From Epichloe hybrida (lineage: Eukaryota > Ascomycota > Sordariomycetes > Hypocreales > Clavicipitaceae): DNA of 64,000 bases. The notes under the pieces were generated by a model, which was not told where the DNA came from, made no database searches, and saw nothing but the letters and a program-made list of their open reading frames with translations. The stretch lies in contig JAFEKR010000053.1 in assembly GCA_019022495.1 (NCBI GenBank), positions 1-64,000 on the forward strand, written 5' to 3'. This document shows positions 11,754 to 23,274 of this stretch, piece by piece. Within the stretch, counting starts at the first letter, position 1. Every line of letters begins with the position of its first letter. The translations under genes were made by a program, and so were the position numbers.

Positions 11754-12445
11754 CTATTTGCCTTGCTCCCCACCGCCACCGCTGAGCGCAATGAACACGG
11801 CGATGCCAATCATCCACCAGTACCTGCCGCGAAGTTGTTAGTAAAGTTGCCCTCTTTCATTTCAACACCACACCGACATGTCCGACATGTCGCGAAATCA
11901 ATAGAATCAGAAGACGAGGAAAGAAAAGAAACCTACTTTTGCAAAAATGACTTCTCCTCCTCCTCGACCTTCTTCCCCTCTGTTAGAACGACTGGCTTGT
12001 TTAGCGCAGGCTGAGCACCCTTTCCTTCCGTCAGAACCACCACCTTGGGCCCAAAATCCCTTGTTTGTCCGGCATCAATCTGCACCCCCTTTAGCGCAGC
12101 GCTTACCACGTGGCCCTTGTGGTTCACATTCACCATGATGGTGGGGGAGTACCCCTTGGCAAAGTTCTCTGTGGATGCGACTGTGGTTCCCGACGTCCAG
12201 CTCTTGGTTTTCTTGTCGTAGACGCCTACGCGAATGAGGCTGGAGGTTTCAGGGAGCTCGGGGGCATCGTAGGAGAGAACGGAGGAGGACGCTAGCGCGG
12301 CAAGGTCGTAAGATATCTCGGCGAGGGGAAGAGGAGTTTGATGAGCAGTGGATGATATGGCTTGGGTGTAAATTTCGGCGGACTGGGGTGCTGCCTGGAC
12401 GGCTATGGCAGCGCAGACGGTCGAGATGATGCTTGAAAGACGCAT
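11754..12445 (-). CDS. emc10: ER membrane protein complex subunit 10
   Basis: Two exons, 12445-11937 and 11823-11754, give 192 aa. The intron (donor GTAGGT, acceptor CAG) joins FLQK to YWWMIGIAVF. The N terminus MRLSSIISTVCAAIAVQA is a signal peptide of about 18-20 residues. The middle is a lumenal beta-rich domain (IRVGVYDKKTKSW, GYSPTIMVNVNHKGHVV). The C terminus is a short membrane segment ending in GGGGEQGK, typical of fungal EMC10. EMC inserts tail-anchored and multipass proteins into the ER membrane. The frame stays open upstream to an ATG at 12613, but that would bury the signal peptide, so I start at 12445. The last exon is easily missed because it encodes only the membrane tail. Confidence 0.87.
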
Positions 12446-13076
12446 GACGGATGTCAGACAGCGCGTGAGAGATGCGCGCCTCAATGCGGCGCTCGTTGTT
12501 TCCAATGGTCTTGAGCTGGACCGTACAGGTCGTAAACTTGTAATGGAGGGTTGATGGAGGGTTGATGGAGGGTTGATTTGATAATGGACAGCCGTGGGAT
12601 GGGAGTTGTACACCCCACTGTATTAGCTGGGCAGCTGGGACTCCTGGGAGCTGGGGTAGCTGCACGTGCAGCCAAATGTGAGTGGGTCTTGAGCACTTGG
12701 GCGAGAACAGAACGGTCAAAATTACAAGTGCAATATAATAGCTCTTCTACTCCAAAATAGAATGGTGTATTTATCCTACTCCGTACGCCACGTGATACCC
12801 TCCCTGAGGCCAGAAACGCCAGAAAGACGAAAGGTCCCGTCATGCCAATGGCACCAATCCTTGATCTTGTTTCCGAAGATAGTAAGAAGAAAAAACGGTC
12901 CGTTAAACCTCAGAACTCCATTCGTAGACCGTGGAAAGACAGGTCAAACACAGCCATTTTTATATGGCAGTAACAATCCCGTCTCATTCCTGTTTAATTC
13001 AGCATCCCCCCCTGCCCCCGCCCCTCTCGAGCACCAGTTCACCATGCCATGCAGTAAATGGGTATCATCGTAGATC
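12446..13076. other. Intergenic, emc10 upstream / PREG 3' flank
   Basis: Contains three head-to-tail copies of an 11-nt unit (TTGATGGAGGG) at 12543-12577 and one TACTCCGTA-type motif at 12777-12787. No gene recognised. Confidence 0.5.
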
Positions 13077-14317
13077 TCAGTTGCGAGGAACATCATCCTC
13101 TCGCTCATGCTGCATCTGCTCGTTTTCTTCGTCAACGTTGCTTGATGACTCGTCTGATGAGTCTTCAGGCTCTAATGTATACTGTGGTGTCCGCTCTACT
13201 AGGGCTCGATAATATGCGACGAGAACCTCAGGGTTGGGGACGATTTTCCAATCCACCCGGTAGAGGAACTCTAATTCCAGGAGTTTCAGTTCAGCGAGTC
13301 GAACTCCGCCTACCCGCGCGTATGTTGTATTGTTCCAAAATGAATCTGACAGGCCCTTCGCTGCCACGGCGGCCGCAGTGATTAAGAATCGGTGAGCTGT
13401 GAGCGTATTGATGGTGAAGTCTGGATATAACGCGCACAGGCGATCAATGTAGTATACCATGGCGAGAAGCAAAGGGGGTGTGAGCGTGGCATGTCGAGCT
13501 AGACGATGCAAATAATCCCGGACCGAGATTCCAGGAGCAGTTCTGAAGGACCCCTGATTAGTTCCGGTGATTTATTGGGGAAAAAAACGAGGCATTTAAT
13601 AAACAGATGACACGCTGAGGCATATGTTCGGTCAAGTACTCACCGAGAATGAAAGCGGGTAAGACCCCCACTGGATATTCGAATGGCATCATTTGTCGCA
13701 ATCAATTCAGCCAACATGTGAGCTATCAACTCAACAATGTCCTCTACTACACAAAACTCGTACTGCTGGGGTAGAACTTTAGGCGGTTGTTGATCAGTCC
13801 TGGCTCGCTTCGGTGTGTTTGTCGCAGAAGGCGAAGTCTGTGAGCCACTTGGGCCAGCTGCCGATGGTGTAGCGTTCTCGCCTCCGCGGCCCGGAGAGAC
13901 CCTGCGCTTATTTGGGGACAAAACTTGCTGCAATTGTTGCTCAGAGGCAGGCTTCGGTTGGGACTGCGCTGGTGAGCCACTGGCAAGCGATGCTGATACT
14001 GCAGACATGGCCTCGTATTCTGGACGAGCCGAGTCCGAGTCCCCCAATGATTTTGGCTTTGAATTTAGAGCGTCATGCTGCAAAGTCGAGTTTTTGGCGG
14101 AGGTGCAAGTACTGATGCGCTGATGGCGAGGGGCACTCGAAGTGGGATTTGGCGAAGAGCCCGCCAACGTTGGACTCTGACGAGAAGACACTGTCAATGA
14201 TGAAGTTGACTGGTGCGAAAGCGCTGGAGGAGATCGCAATGTCGGGTGGCCACGGCGAAAGCTGGTCGGCGAGCTATTGGCGGCAGAGCCAGCGAGAATA
14301 GGAGATGTCTTCAACAT
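13077..14317 (-). CDS. preg: PHO80/PREG-like cyclin
   Basis: Two exons, 14317-13644 and 13542-13077, give 379 aa. Donor GTGAGT, acceptor TTCAG; the join reads GLTRFHSRTAPGISVRDYL. Residues 1-180 are Ser/Pro-rich and disordered with a basic PKRAR patch. The cyclin domain (Pfam Cyclin family used by Pho80) covers about 190-345: VVEDIVELIAHML, MVYYIDRLCALYP, HRFLITAAAVAAKGLSDSFW, LLELEFLYRVDW. The C terminus is acidic. PREG/Pho80 partners the Pho85/PGOV kinase and represses the phosphate-starvation factor NUC-1/Pho4. N-terminal extent is provisional: 14317 is the first ATG of the open frame, and an upstream exon cannot be excluded. Confidence 0.88.
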
Positions 14318-15575
14318 CGTGGTGGGCAGCGCATCGTCGTTTGCATCGACAGGCCGATTAGTCCAAGACGGGTATAGAGCCGGTCTGAAAGTCGCCCCAA
14401 TTCATTGAAGTCGAATGGTTTCTGGTCTGGGGTTTTCTCTGGATAGGCTTGCGCGGTGATGTCCAAGACGGCACACTTCCGAGAAGCGACTGGCGAGGGG
14501 TGCCCCCCAGCGTTATTGTGGCAGTTGGTGCTGGCACACACACCAGCCGGCCTTGGGATGATTGATGGCTGTAAGAGTCTGTGGGCGTCACCGACGACAA
14601 CTTCAGAATACTTGGTCCGGTCCGGTCCGATTGGTATTGGGTCACTTAACGCGGTGAAAGTTCCAGACGCTGCTGTACGACGAAGCACAGAACGGGGCGA
14701 CAAGCGAAGGGCAAGGCAGGGCAGATAATATCCGAGAACGGAAAAGGGAACCGACGTGCCCCGAGACTGCAGATTGGTGCTTGGTGCTTGATGCGGAGCC
14801 AGGAAGCCAGGACCAGAAGGAGCGCGCGGTTGGGCGCGCTTCAACCTTCAACTCTGGTCGAGGGCGTGGAAAAGATTCATTGGATCAATTCAATGCTCCG
14901 TACGGATCAAGTTAGAGTGGGCTCGAAATCGGCCAGCTGTCTTTCCCAGCATATCGCCGCAACCTAGTCAATCAAGCCCTTCTTCTGTTGAAAAGACACG
15001 AATGAAAACCCATTCTATTGCACGTCGTAGATCAATCAGCAACCACCGGGTCTCGCTTGCCTGTCCTGCAAGATACATAGAACGGGGCCAGGCCATGGGT
15101 TCAGCCCAAAGAAACTATTAGCTGGCTGCCGTAGCCAATGGCCCGTAAGGACGGAACTGTTGCCTCTGTATTGGCTTGTCATCTAATGCATGGTGAAGAA
15201 CAAGGTAGGTTTGGCCTTTTTTTTCCCTTTTTTTTTTTTCGGCAAAACTCAAGTCATGTGATGAGAGGCTATTAGTGAATGGGTGCTGTTTATCCCCGAT
15301 AAGATAACGGATGCACGTGCTCCCCAACTGTATGTATGACTCCAGACCCACACCCAAGCCCTTCGTCATCGGGAGGAAGCTACGTCTCGAATATTACCAC
15401 TCAATCGCACGTTGTCGGTAGCCATTCAAGATCTGCCCACTTCATTTGTCGGCGCTACAAGTATCGCAGTCTATTGCATAGCACGATCGGCCCATTCCTT
15501 CCGTGATGCCGATGCGCCGACAACCTTAGAGTAGGAGTCACGTCAATTGCCGCTCTCTCGTCTACGATCGGCTCC
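14318..15575. promoter_or_regulatory. Divergent intergenic region, PREG / gid5
   Basis: About 1.26 kb between two divergently transcribed genes, so it should hold both promoters. It carries one GCTCCGTACGGA palindrome-type motif at 14895-14906. ORFs here overlap on all frames and lack family features, so I annotate none. Confidence 0.45.
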
Positions 15576-18500
15576 ATGGCTCGACCCCAGAATTCTCCTA
15601 TTTTAGCACAGCTCCGGAATGCAAAGACGCTGTTGGAGCAGGCTACGGCACTCCAGGCTCTCAAGAATGAGATCGTCGGACATGTACAGAAGAAAGAAGC
15701 ATGGATCGGTTTCGGTGTCCTCGAACCTATAGTTAGAACACTGGTGTCGAATGGCTCGCCATCCAAAGTCAATGGCAAGGATGCATATATCCAGCTCTCT
15801 CCGTCCCCGCTCTCCGATGAGGATTCTGTGAGGCTTCAAGCCCTCCAGCTGGTCGCAAGCTTCGCTAATGGTATGATCGCGCCTCCCATGCATGCCATTC
15901 TGAGTGCATGGCACTTTTTGTTTCATCGTCAATTCATCTCTGACAAATTCATACTAACTTGGTCTAATGATCGATATCTAGGTGGACCAGCGTTTCTATC
16001 TCCTCTTCATGCCGCTCGCGTAGTACCGGCTATTTTGACAAACATTTCGCCCTATAAGAGCCCCCCGCAGATCGTGCTTGCTTCTCTTCAGGCATTAGTA
16101 GACATATCTACTGCCGCCGAACTAGCACTTCCAACGTCACCGCTCAATGTACAAACTCTAGCCGATCAATTTTTTACGCTGTCAAACGTAGAGTCGATTA
16201 ATGCAATATTATCCATGACGTCTTCAAATTATCTGTACCAGTCGCAAGTCAAGCTTGCGTCTACTCTGATATACAGAACATGTCGGGAAGAAAGACACCA
16301 GAATGCTCTCGTTGTTGGGGGAGTCTTAGACTCACTAGCAGCCCAATTAGCCAGATTTGCCGTTGCAGATGGCCTCGTGGTCCCAGGGGCGAATGATCTT
16401 GCAATCAAGGATGGTCTCGGTCGGGTTTTTCCTGAACCTGCAACAGTAGGCTCAAGAATCGGTCCTCTGCTCGAAGCAACAGGCTGCATTATCGGCGATT
16501 CAAAATATCGAGCAAGCAGACTGGTCTACTCTCCAACCTTCCTCGCCATTTTCCCCAGCATCAGGTTCCAGTCAACAAAGGACTCATACGCATCAAGCCA
16601 GCAGGCTTTGACAGCCATGGAATTGATCATCCCTTCCTTGCCCACACCAATATCAAAAGCACAGTCTGCCTTTCCCACTCCTGACCGAGCTGATTCTCGA
16701 ATATCGAGTAGAACGTCATTGCATAAGTTCGGAGCCTCTGCAATGTGGGACTCTCCACGCTTTCACTCTGCGGGTAACAACACCGAAACATCCAACGAGG
16801 ACATAGAAAGCCCTCTGATTCCCTGGCTCATACATTTGGTACGCTCGCTGAAGGACTACGATCGACTGATGGCAGCAGCAGTCCTTGCGGCCTTGTTCAA
16901 GGCGGGCCTGGGTCGCAAGGGCGTACGGGAAATCACCGTTGGCTTGCTTGTTGTCCCGATCCTGGTTGCCATGATTGCCAAGTCCGACAAAGATGGACTG
17001 GACGTGTCTGACCCATCGGATGCAACAGCGGTTCTCATCTTGGAAAAGGGACCTGCGGTTCTCGCTAGATTGATCACTGACATCGAGTATCTTCAGAAAG
17101 CTGCTGTTGACTGTGACGCAGTCAAGGTGCTGACCAAACTTCTCAAGCGATCGTACCAACCATTACCAGATACTGGTCCGCCGAAACCATGGTCTCCTCA
17201 CGCTGACACGGGGATGGATGTTGAAAGCACGTCACCTGTAGCCCAATTGGGGGATAGCGGGTTGCACCCCCTTCTCGCCCACAGGACAAAAATGCGGGAG
17301 TCTTGCCTGAAAGCCATTGGTGCCTTATCCGCAGGCAAGGAGGACTACAGAAATGCCCTTGTCGCCGAGGACCTGGTGCCCTATGTGGTTGAAAGTCTAT
17401 CCGAGTTTCCAAGGAAGCCAAGATCAGCCAAAGATAAAGCAGCAAACGAGCAACCGCGAACTGGACCCTCTGCAGCGTACGGCTCCAACCCTTTGTCGGT
17501 CATAATCGCTGGCTGTCACGTCGTGAGGACTCTAGCCCGCTCCGTTAGCGTTCTGCGCACGGCTTTGGTCGACCATGCCGTGACTATGCCTATATTCCGA
17601 TTTCTACGCCATCCAGACGTCAACGTCCAAATTGCCGCTACAGCAACTGTGATCAACCTCGTTGTCGAGGTCAGCCCGGTTCGTGAGGTAAGCAAGTCGT
17701 TCTTGGAAGTGAGGTTGATGTTGAGGTTAGGGGAAGACACAGAAAGAAAAGAAAAATTGACTAACCATGCTGATTCCAGTTACTCACCGAACAAGGCGTC
17801 ATGGAAATCCTGTGCGATCATGCACATTCCGACAACCCTGCACTACGACTCAACGCTCTATGGGCGCTCAAGCATTTTGTGGATGCAGTTGGACCAGACC
17901 TGAAGAAGGCATGCCTCGAGCGCTTAGGGCCAGGCTGGCTGGTGCAATCGATTTGCGATGACAGCCAGGAAGCCTCAGTATTTGCTCCCAAGGCCAAGGA
18001 AGCCCCTGTTGATGACGTGGATGAAGATATGGATATGCAAGCGTTAGACGAGCCCCTGCGGTGGTTCCATGTGGAGAATGGACATATTCAGCAACTGGAT
18101 ACATCTCAGTCGTCGAGATTACGGCAGATTGAAGACCGGTTAACTACAGTTCGAGATTCTGAACTGAACCCCTCCCGTAAAGCCAGAAACGATGATCTGT
18201 CCATTCAAGAACAGGGCTTGGACTTTATCAGGAACTTCATAGGACGTCCAGAGCCTGGTATTGCTTCAGAAGCACCGTACGAAACGACAGAGATGATTGA
18301 TTACTTGTTCAACGAGATTGGGCAAGACAGACTTTTTGAGATATTGTCGTCGAAACTACGCACGAGAGTGTTGCATCCCTTCTCCCGGCGAGACCGGGCA
18401 GTCTGCCGAGAAGCCAGAGTCCTACATCCACAGGCCAAGATAGTCGTGGCCGTTATATGCATCTTGGTTCACATGGCAGCGAGCATTCCTCGGCATCGAC

Positions 18501-18775
18501 AACTGGTCACTGCACAGTCGGAGCTTCTCAAGCTGTTGGCAATGCAGGCCAGCAGCAGAGACCGCGGCGTGCGATCGTCGCTCTGCCATCTCATCATCAA
18601 TCTCACTTGGCAAGAGGACGAAAGCGAAGCGCAGGCCTGCTCGCACAGAGCTCGCGAGCTGAAGAAGCTAGGCTTTCATACGAAAATGGACCATTTGAAG
18701 CTACAGGATAGAGACTTGGATGTGCGTGAGCGTGCCAAAACAGCGGCATGGCAAATCGAGCAGGCAACTTATTAA
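15576..18775 (+). CDS. gid5: Armadillo-repeat subunit of the GID/CTLH E3 ligase (Gid5/Vid28, ARMC8-like)
   Basis: Three exons, 15576-15870, 15982-17687 and 17780-18775, give 998 aa. Intron 1 (GTATGA, TACTAAC branch, CTAG) is 111 nt, a multiple of three and free of stops, so unspliced RNA still reads through. Intron 2 (GTAAGC, CCAG) would end the protein early if retained. The sequence is almost all alpha-helical armadillo-type repeats with an acidic/disordered insert near residue 740. The C terminus (SSLCHLIINLTWQ, ELKKLGF, LDVRERAKTAAWQIEQ) is diagnostic of ARMC8/Vid28. Gid5 is the scaffold that links the substrate receptor Gid4 to the ligase, used for degrading gluconeogenic enzymes and other targets in the cytosol. 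Confidence 0.88.
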
Positions 18776-19204
18776 GTCCGGCGACACATGTACGTAGACT
18801 CTAGGCTGGGGACAAGGGATGAGATTTCGGTTCTGCTACTCTCTCAATGGTATCAACTTTGGGAAGTTTTCTGGATGGCCTGCAGCTGGAGAAATAGAAG
18901 GAGGAGGGCTTGAATCGTGACAATTCAACATTCTTAGCCGCCGTTGGGCCGTGATGCTCGACATTACCCTACATGCATAGTGACAACCATAATGACATCT
19001 GCAGAGCGTACACATGCATGTCATGACAAGTGTTTTGTACTCCAGCTCCTATTCCCGCTCTGATCCAGTGCGATACCTACCAAATGCATAGTTGTTCAAA
19101 ACACCATTGTTTATCACGAGACGCTCGCATCCGAAAAGACACTCCCGGCCAAAGGCCACGCGGACGGCTATCAATCATGCATGTGCCGTACAATCTTGCA
19201 CACG

Positions 19205-19231
19205 AAAAAAAAAAAAAAAAAAAAAAAAAAA
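19205..19231. repeat. A27 homopolymer
   Basis: Uninterrupted run of 27 A in the gene-poor stretch; no target duplication noticed around it. Confidence 0.85.
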
Positions 19232-21006
19232 CTCAACGAGTCAGTTTTCCGGCGCCCCCCTTCTGACGAGTGAAACCGGCCCGCTTGATGTCTTGGCACC
19301 ACGAGCGATCGAGATGGCATTCATTTAAGATGCGCCAGAGACATTTGGTTCTGGCGAAAAGGGAGAAAAGACAGCCTGGCACGTTCCTCGTGCACTCCGT
19401 ACTATGTGCTGTTTCAACGGCCAATCCCAATCCAACTGGAGAAATCCGCAAAATCGTCAAATCCACGTCGTCTTTGCAAAACGTACTCACTCGGTGCAGA
19501 GGTTGCACAATCTACGAAACAAGGGTAGAGCACAGGCAAAGGCGTCTGTCTAGTCTACCCCGTTGCCATGCCATGCCATGCCATGCGGAGACATGACATA
19601 CGTACATGACGCATTCCCAGGAATGCAAATGGTCCACGCGCAAGTACATTGGGCGGTACGGATTAGGTACGACAAGGAACAAGACACGAGACGAGGCGCC
19701 TCGGCGGTCGCATCGCATCGCACGAACAAACAGCTCGTTATGCGACGGCCGTCGTCTTGACTCAGAATGTCTGGGCCCGCCCAGGACAGCGAAACAACGA
19801 TGTGGTCAAAGACAATGCTTACAGTATATCCTGGATTCGGCATTTCGGCCGTAGGGAGGAGGAAAAGGTGGCGGGGGAAGAGAAACAGGATGCCATTCAG
19901 ATCGGGAAATATGCTTTCTTTTTCTTTCAAGATGCCCCCCGCTTACATGGCTCTGTTTCATGGAAAGCCCACGATTCTGCATGGAGAAATTGTCGCGAAC
20001 TCGGTATTGAGGATGGGAAATGGGGAAAGCAAAGAGTAAAAGAGGGAAAAGGGTGCATCTTTGTCTCGCGCTAGCACACCGAGGCAAAGCCACGCCCTAC
20101 ATTGGAGAATCGGAGTTTGCTTCCTATTCTTTTCTTTTTCTAGTCTAATAGAACATGATAGAATGGATTGGCGAAACGTTTCTCTTGCGGGGTGAAAATG
20201 GGAACCTTGCTCGCGTACTTCAGAAGTCCCATGTCCACGGACTCTCGTGGAAAAAAAAAAAAAAACCCCCCCCCCAACAATGAAACCTAAAGAACGGTCG
20301 ATGTAGTATTTCTCTCTTGCTACTTTTTAGATGGGGATGTTTGTGCGAGCTAATAACACGCGTTTGATGAATCCCGTTGTCTGAGTTCTGTCAACAGGAT
20401 CCATCGTGCAAGGCTACCAAAATCAGCGAATGTACGGACGTACGAGAGACACTTTGTACGCAGATTAGCCCGTCAAGCTAGTATTACTGCCCCGCTCAGC
20501 AGTCCAGCCCAAAAGATAAAAAAAGAAAGAACCAGGAAGTCGTCTCAACCCAAATCCCCCTCCGATCAAAGATCCTGTAGGCCGTCTTGGAACTGTCGCA
20601 TAGGCCAGAATGCCGCATTCCTGGTCAGCCGTGTTTTTCCTGAAGCTCGGCGAGGCTGATGGTGATCTTGGTCACTTTGCTTGTTTGTAATTTTGCTGGT
20701 TTACCGAGTACTTGGAAGCCATCTTGCTCGCCAAGTTGAAACGTACATGACAACGACTTGGCAGAAGGACTGTACTGTGAGATTGTGTGTGACGACCGAC
20801 CTATTTGGCTGGAATGTCGAAACCATGTGTGATATCGTGTGGTCGAGACGAGCAAGACGCTGTGATTGATTTCCCAAATTTCTCGTCGGGCCGAGAGTTG
20901 TGCCGAATTAAAGTTTTGCTCTCAGGGTCGATTGGACTCGATGCCTAGAACACAATACATACTTTAATCCGGAGTCTCTCGAACTGATAATATAATTGGT
21001 GCAGCC

Positions 21007-21032
21007 TTTTTTTTTTTTTTTTTTTTTTTTTT
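21007..21032. repeat. T26 homopolymer
   Basis: Uninterrupted run of 26 T; could be the poly(A) end of a minus-strand retroposed sequence, but I find no flanking duplication. Confidence 0.85.
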
Positions 21033-21559
21033 GGCGCCACACATTGGGGACTCAAGCATGATGATATCTCCCGGGAATGTGGGAATTAAACCCGAGGAGA
21101 TCGTGTTACCGGCATTGTTTCGGGATCTAAAAAGAGCGGGCCATCTGACTAGGGATGTCTCTCAGCCGGGAGGGCCTGCCACTGTGCGCCGTCATCTCGG
21201 GAGGCAAATGTGAAGGATGATGTTGTGGGATGGGGCCGCAAGAGTCCTTCCTTTCCAAAGGTTGCGAGGAGCTGGAGCTCAAGTTGACGTTGGTCAGCTA
21301 GTTCGGAGTAGATGATGCATCATCCTTGTTGCGACGACAGCCCCTGGCGCAAGTGCAGCACATGCCGTGGCACTCGAAAGATCAGGCCATGACGGCCGAG
21401 ACTGGTTGGTTACGTTCGGAACCGTTAGGTGGCGCACAAAGGACGAGAAGCAGGCGGCAGGAGCAGAGGCAGGTATTAGGTAGGTGCCTGCCGGTGCTGC
21501 GGTGTTGTGCCCTCCTCTCCTCCCCATCCGCCGTCCACTTGCAAGTTGTAACTGCACCC

Positions 21560-21632
21560 CGGCACCTTGCACCTTGCACCTGACACCTGGCAACTGGCAC
21601 CTGGCACCTGGCACCTGGCACCTGGCACCTGG
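21560..21632. repeat. 7-nt minisatellite (GGCACCT unit)
   Basis: About ten head-to-tail copies of GGCACCT/TGCACCT. The left copies are divergent (GCACCTT, GACACCTGGCAACT) and the right ones perfect, a gradient typical of slippage expansion. Confidence 0.9.
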
Positions 21633-22899
21633 AAGAAGCCACCATTCTTATTAGTCCGTACATAAACCCTTGTTTCGTGTGCCAGATCTGTGACTTACGG
21701 TGCCCGTGTCGGCCAAGGCCACTGTGCGGCTATGCGAAACAGAATATCTCAAATGATTGTCCAATTCGACCAGGCCTGGCTCTCAACTTCGTGACACAAG
21801 TTTCCCCGACCCCCATTCCCATTCACATGCCAGCATCTGACCAATCGTAGGTGCAATTAAGCGATTCGGCCGGGTCGTGCCGGCCAACCTCTCGGAAAAC
21901 AGCTCAAAAGCAAAGACAAGCCCACTTCACCCGCAACAAGTCAACACATTGTCGGGGGGGCTCACACGATCATTGTCATCTTTCTCATCATCCGTACGGA
22001 GGAGTAATGATGATGAATATACGCCGGGCAGCCGGCGGGATCACAGTCAACATCTGCCCGCCGCCACCCCTGGAAGATGCTATCCTTGCGCAAGCATGGA
22101 ACAAAATGCTATTTCAACGAATGACTTGCTTATTATCAGCTCCGGGGATATTATCAGACTTGTGCAATGAGGACCAGCTTGGCAGTGAGCCATGTGTAAC
22201 GAACGCCATCACCACGCGGGACTTTCTACAGGGATGTTCAAATGTCTTGATTTGTTTCTCTTGATAGATTGCCAAGGCTGTCTGTCTATTTCACCCTGAA
22301 AAAAAGCACGGCGTGTCGTTGGGCCCATCCCGTAGCCTTTATGCATTTACCAAACGTAGAAGAGGCACAGCCGAGGTCTCTCCCCTTCCGCCTTCGGTCC
22401 ACTGAACACTTGTGTACTTGACCAGTCACCCTTCATCACATCGCTTATTACGGATTACAGGCACGCGGGTCGTCATCGGCAGGTGACGACGGGTGCTTCG
22501 GACTGGTTGGAGGTGGAGGACGGGAGAAATCGACATGGAGCTTGGCCTGTCACGGCGTTGGCAATCAAAGCAAACTTCCCTGAACCGGCTAGCCCAGTGA
22601 TATTCTAAACTCATCCGGTCTCGCACTCGCTCGAGAGAATAGAGACTGCACTGCCCCGTCAGTCTATCTCATTGTTCAATATTTGGGAAAGCAATACGGA
22701 TTATGATACCTACTTTTCCCATGAACAATGCCTCCTCCCCTATTTCAGGGGACGATGGAACCAGTGCGAAGTAGTTGTGCCCCCCTGAATTATTTTACAA
22801 ATTTACATGACAGGGGGAATTGAGCGAATTGGGTGTTAGTTAGGAAATAAGGGAGACAGGGGCTAGGATTAGTAGGTACCTACGTAGATACCCTCACAC

Positions 22900-23043
22900 C
22901 CTATCTCCTTAACTTTTGTCCACCTTGTGGAGTCACGTTAACCAGGGTCTGTATGTATCTCTAGTTTACTTTTATCTAATTGGACACATACAGACCCCAA
23001 GTTAACATGACTCCACAAGCTTTAGCACGCTTAAGGAGATAGG
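22900..23043 (+). mobile_element. Foldback MITE, copy 1
   Basis: About 144 bp whose two halves are reverse complements, starting CCTATCTCCTTAA and ending TTAAGGAGATAGG. The inner arm runs GTGGAGTCACGTTAAC to the GTATGTAT turn. The unpaired centre (about 25 nt) reads CTAGTTTACTTTTATCTAAT. No coding capacity and no certain target duplication seen. Class and superfamily unknown. Confidence 0.85.
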
Positions 23044-23124
23044 AGGTTAACCATGTACATATCTTTTAGTAGCGCTCTATACCCTGCATATTTTCCTTGT
23101 AACTCTCTCAAATAATCTAGGGGT

Positions 23125-23274
23125 CATCTCCTTGAGCGTGTTAAAGCTTGTGGAGTCACGTTAACCAGGGGTCTGTATGTATCCAATTAGATAAAATAAA
23201 AGTAAACTAGAGATACATACATACAGACCCTGGTTAGCGTGGCTCCACGAGCTTTAACACGCTCAAGGAGATAG
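23125..23274 (-). mobile_element. Foldback MITE, copy 2 (inverted relative to copy 1)
   Basis: About 150 bp with 24-nt near-perfect terminal inverted repeats (ATCTCCTTGAGCGTGTTAAA and its complement). The arms match copy 1, but the asymmetric centre (ATTAGATAAAATAAAAGTAA) is the reverse complement of copy 1's centre, so the two copies lie head to head, 81 bp apart. Slightly longer than copy 1 because of small indels in the centre. Confidence 0.85.

Larger units (their letters stand above)
18776..22899. other. Gene-poor intergenic stretch, left part
   Basis: About 4.1 kb of roughly balanced composition with overlapping short ORFs in every frame, none with family features. Contains an A27 tract (19205-19231), a T26 tract (21007-21032), a 7-nt minisatellite (21560-21632), C-rich runs, and several TACTCCGTA-type motifs. 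It is not RIP-mutated. No tRNA or 5S rRNA recognised. Confidence 0.5.

Noticed and set aside
14311..14844. 177-aa minus-strand ORF upstream of the PREG-like cyclin
   Set aside because: It is not in a frame that joins the cyclin, shows no family feature, and looks like leader/promoter DNA.
19205..21032. A27 and T26 tracts as tails of retroposed genes
   Set aside because: No target-site duplication or recognisable cDNA next to either tract; simple homopolymer expansion is enough.
21031..21213. 60-aa ORF MAPHIGDSS... after the T26 tract
   Set aside because: Slight resemblance to retroelement polyprotein text but too short, no motif and no neighbouring element parts.
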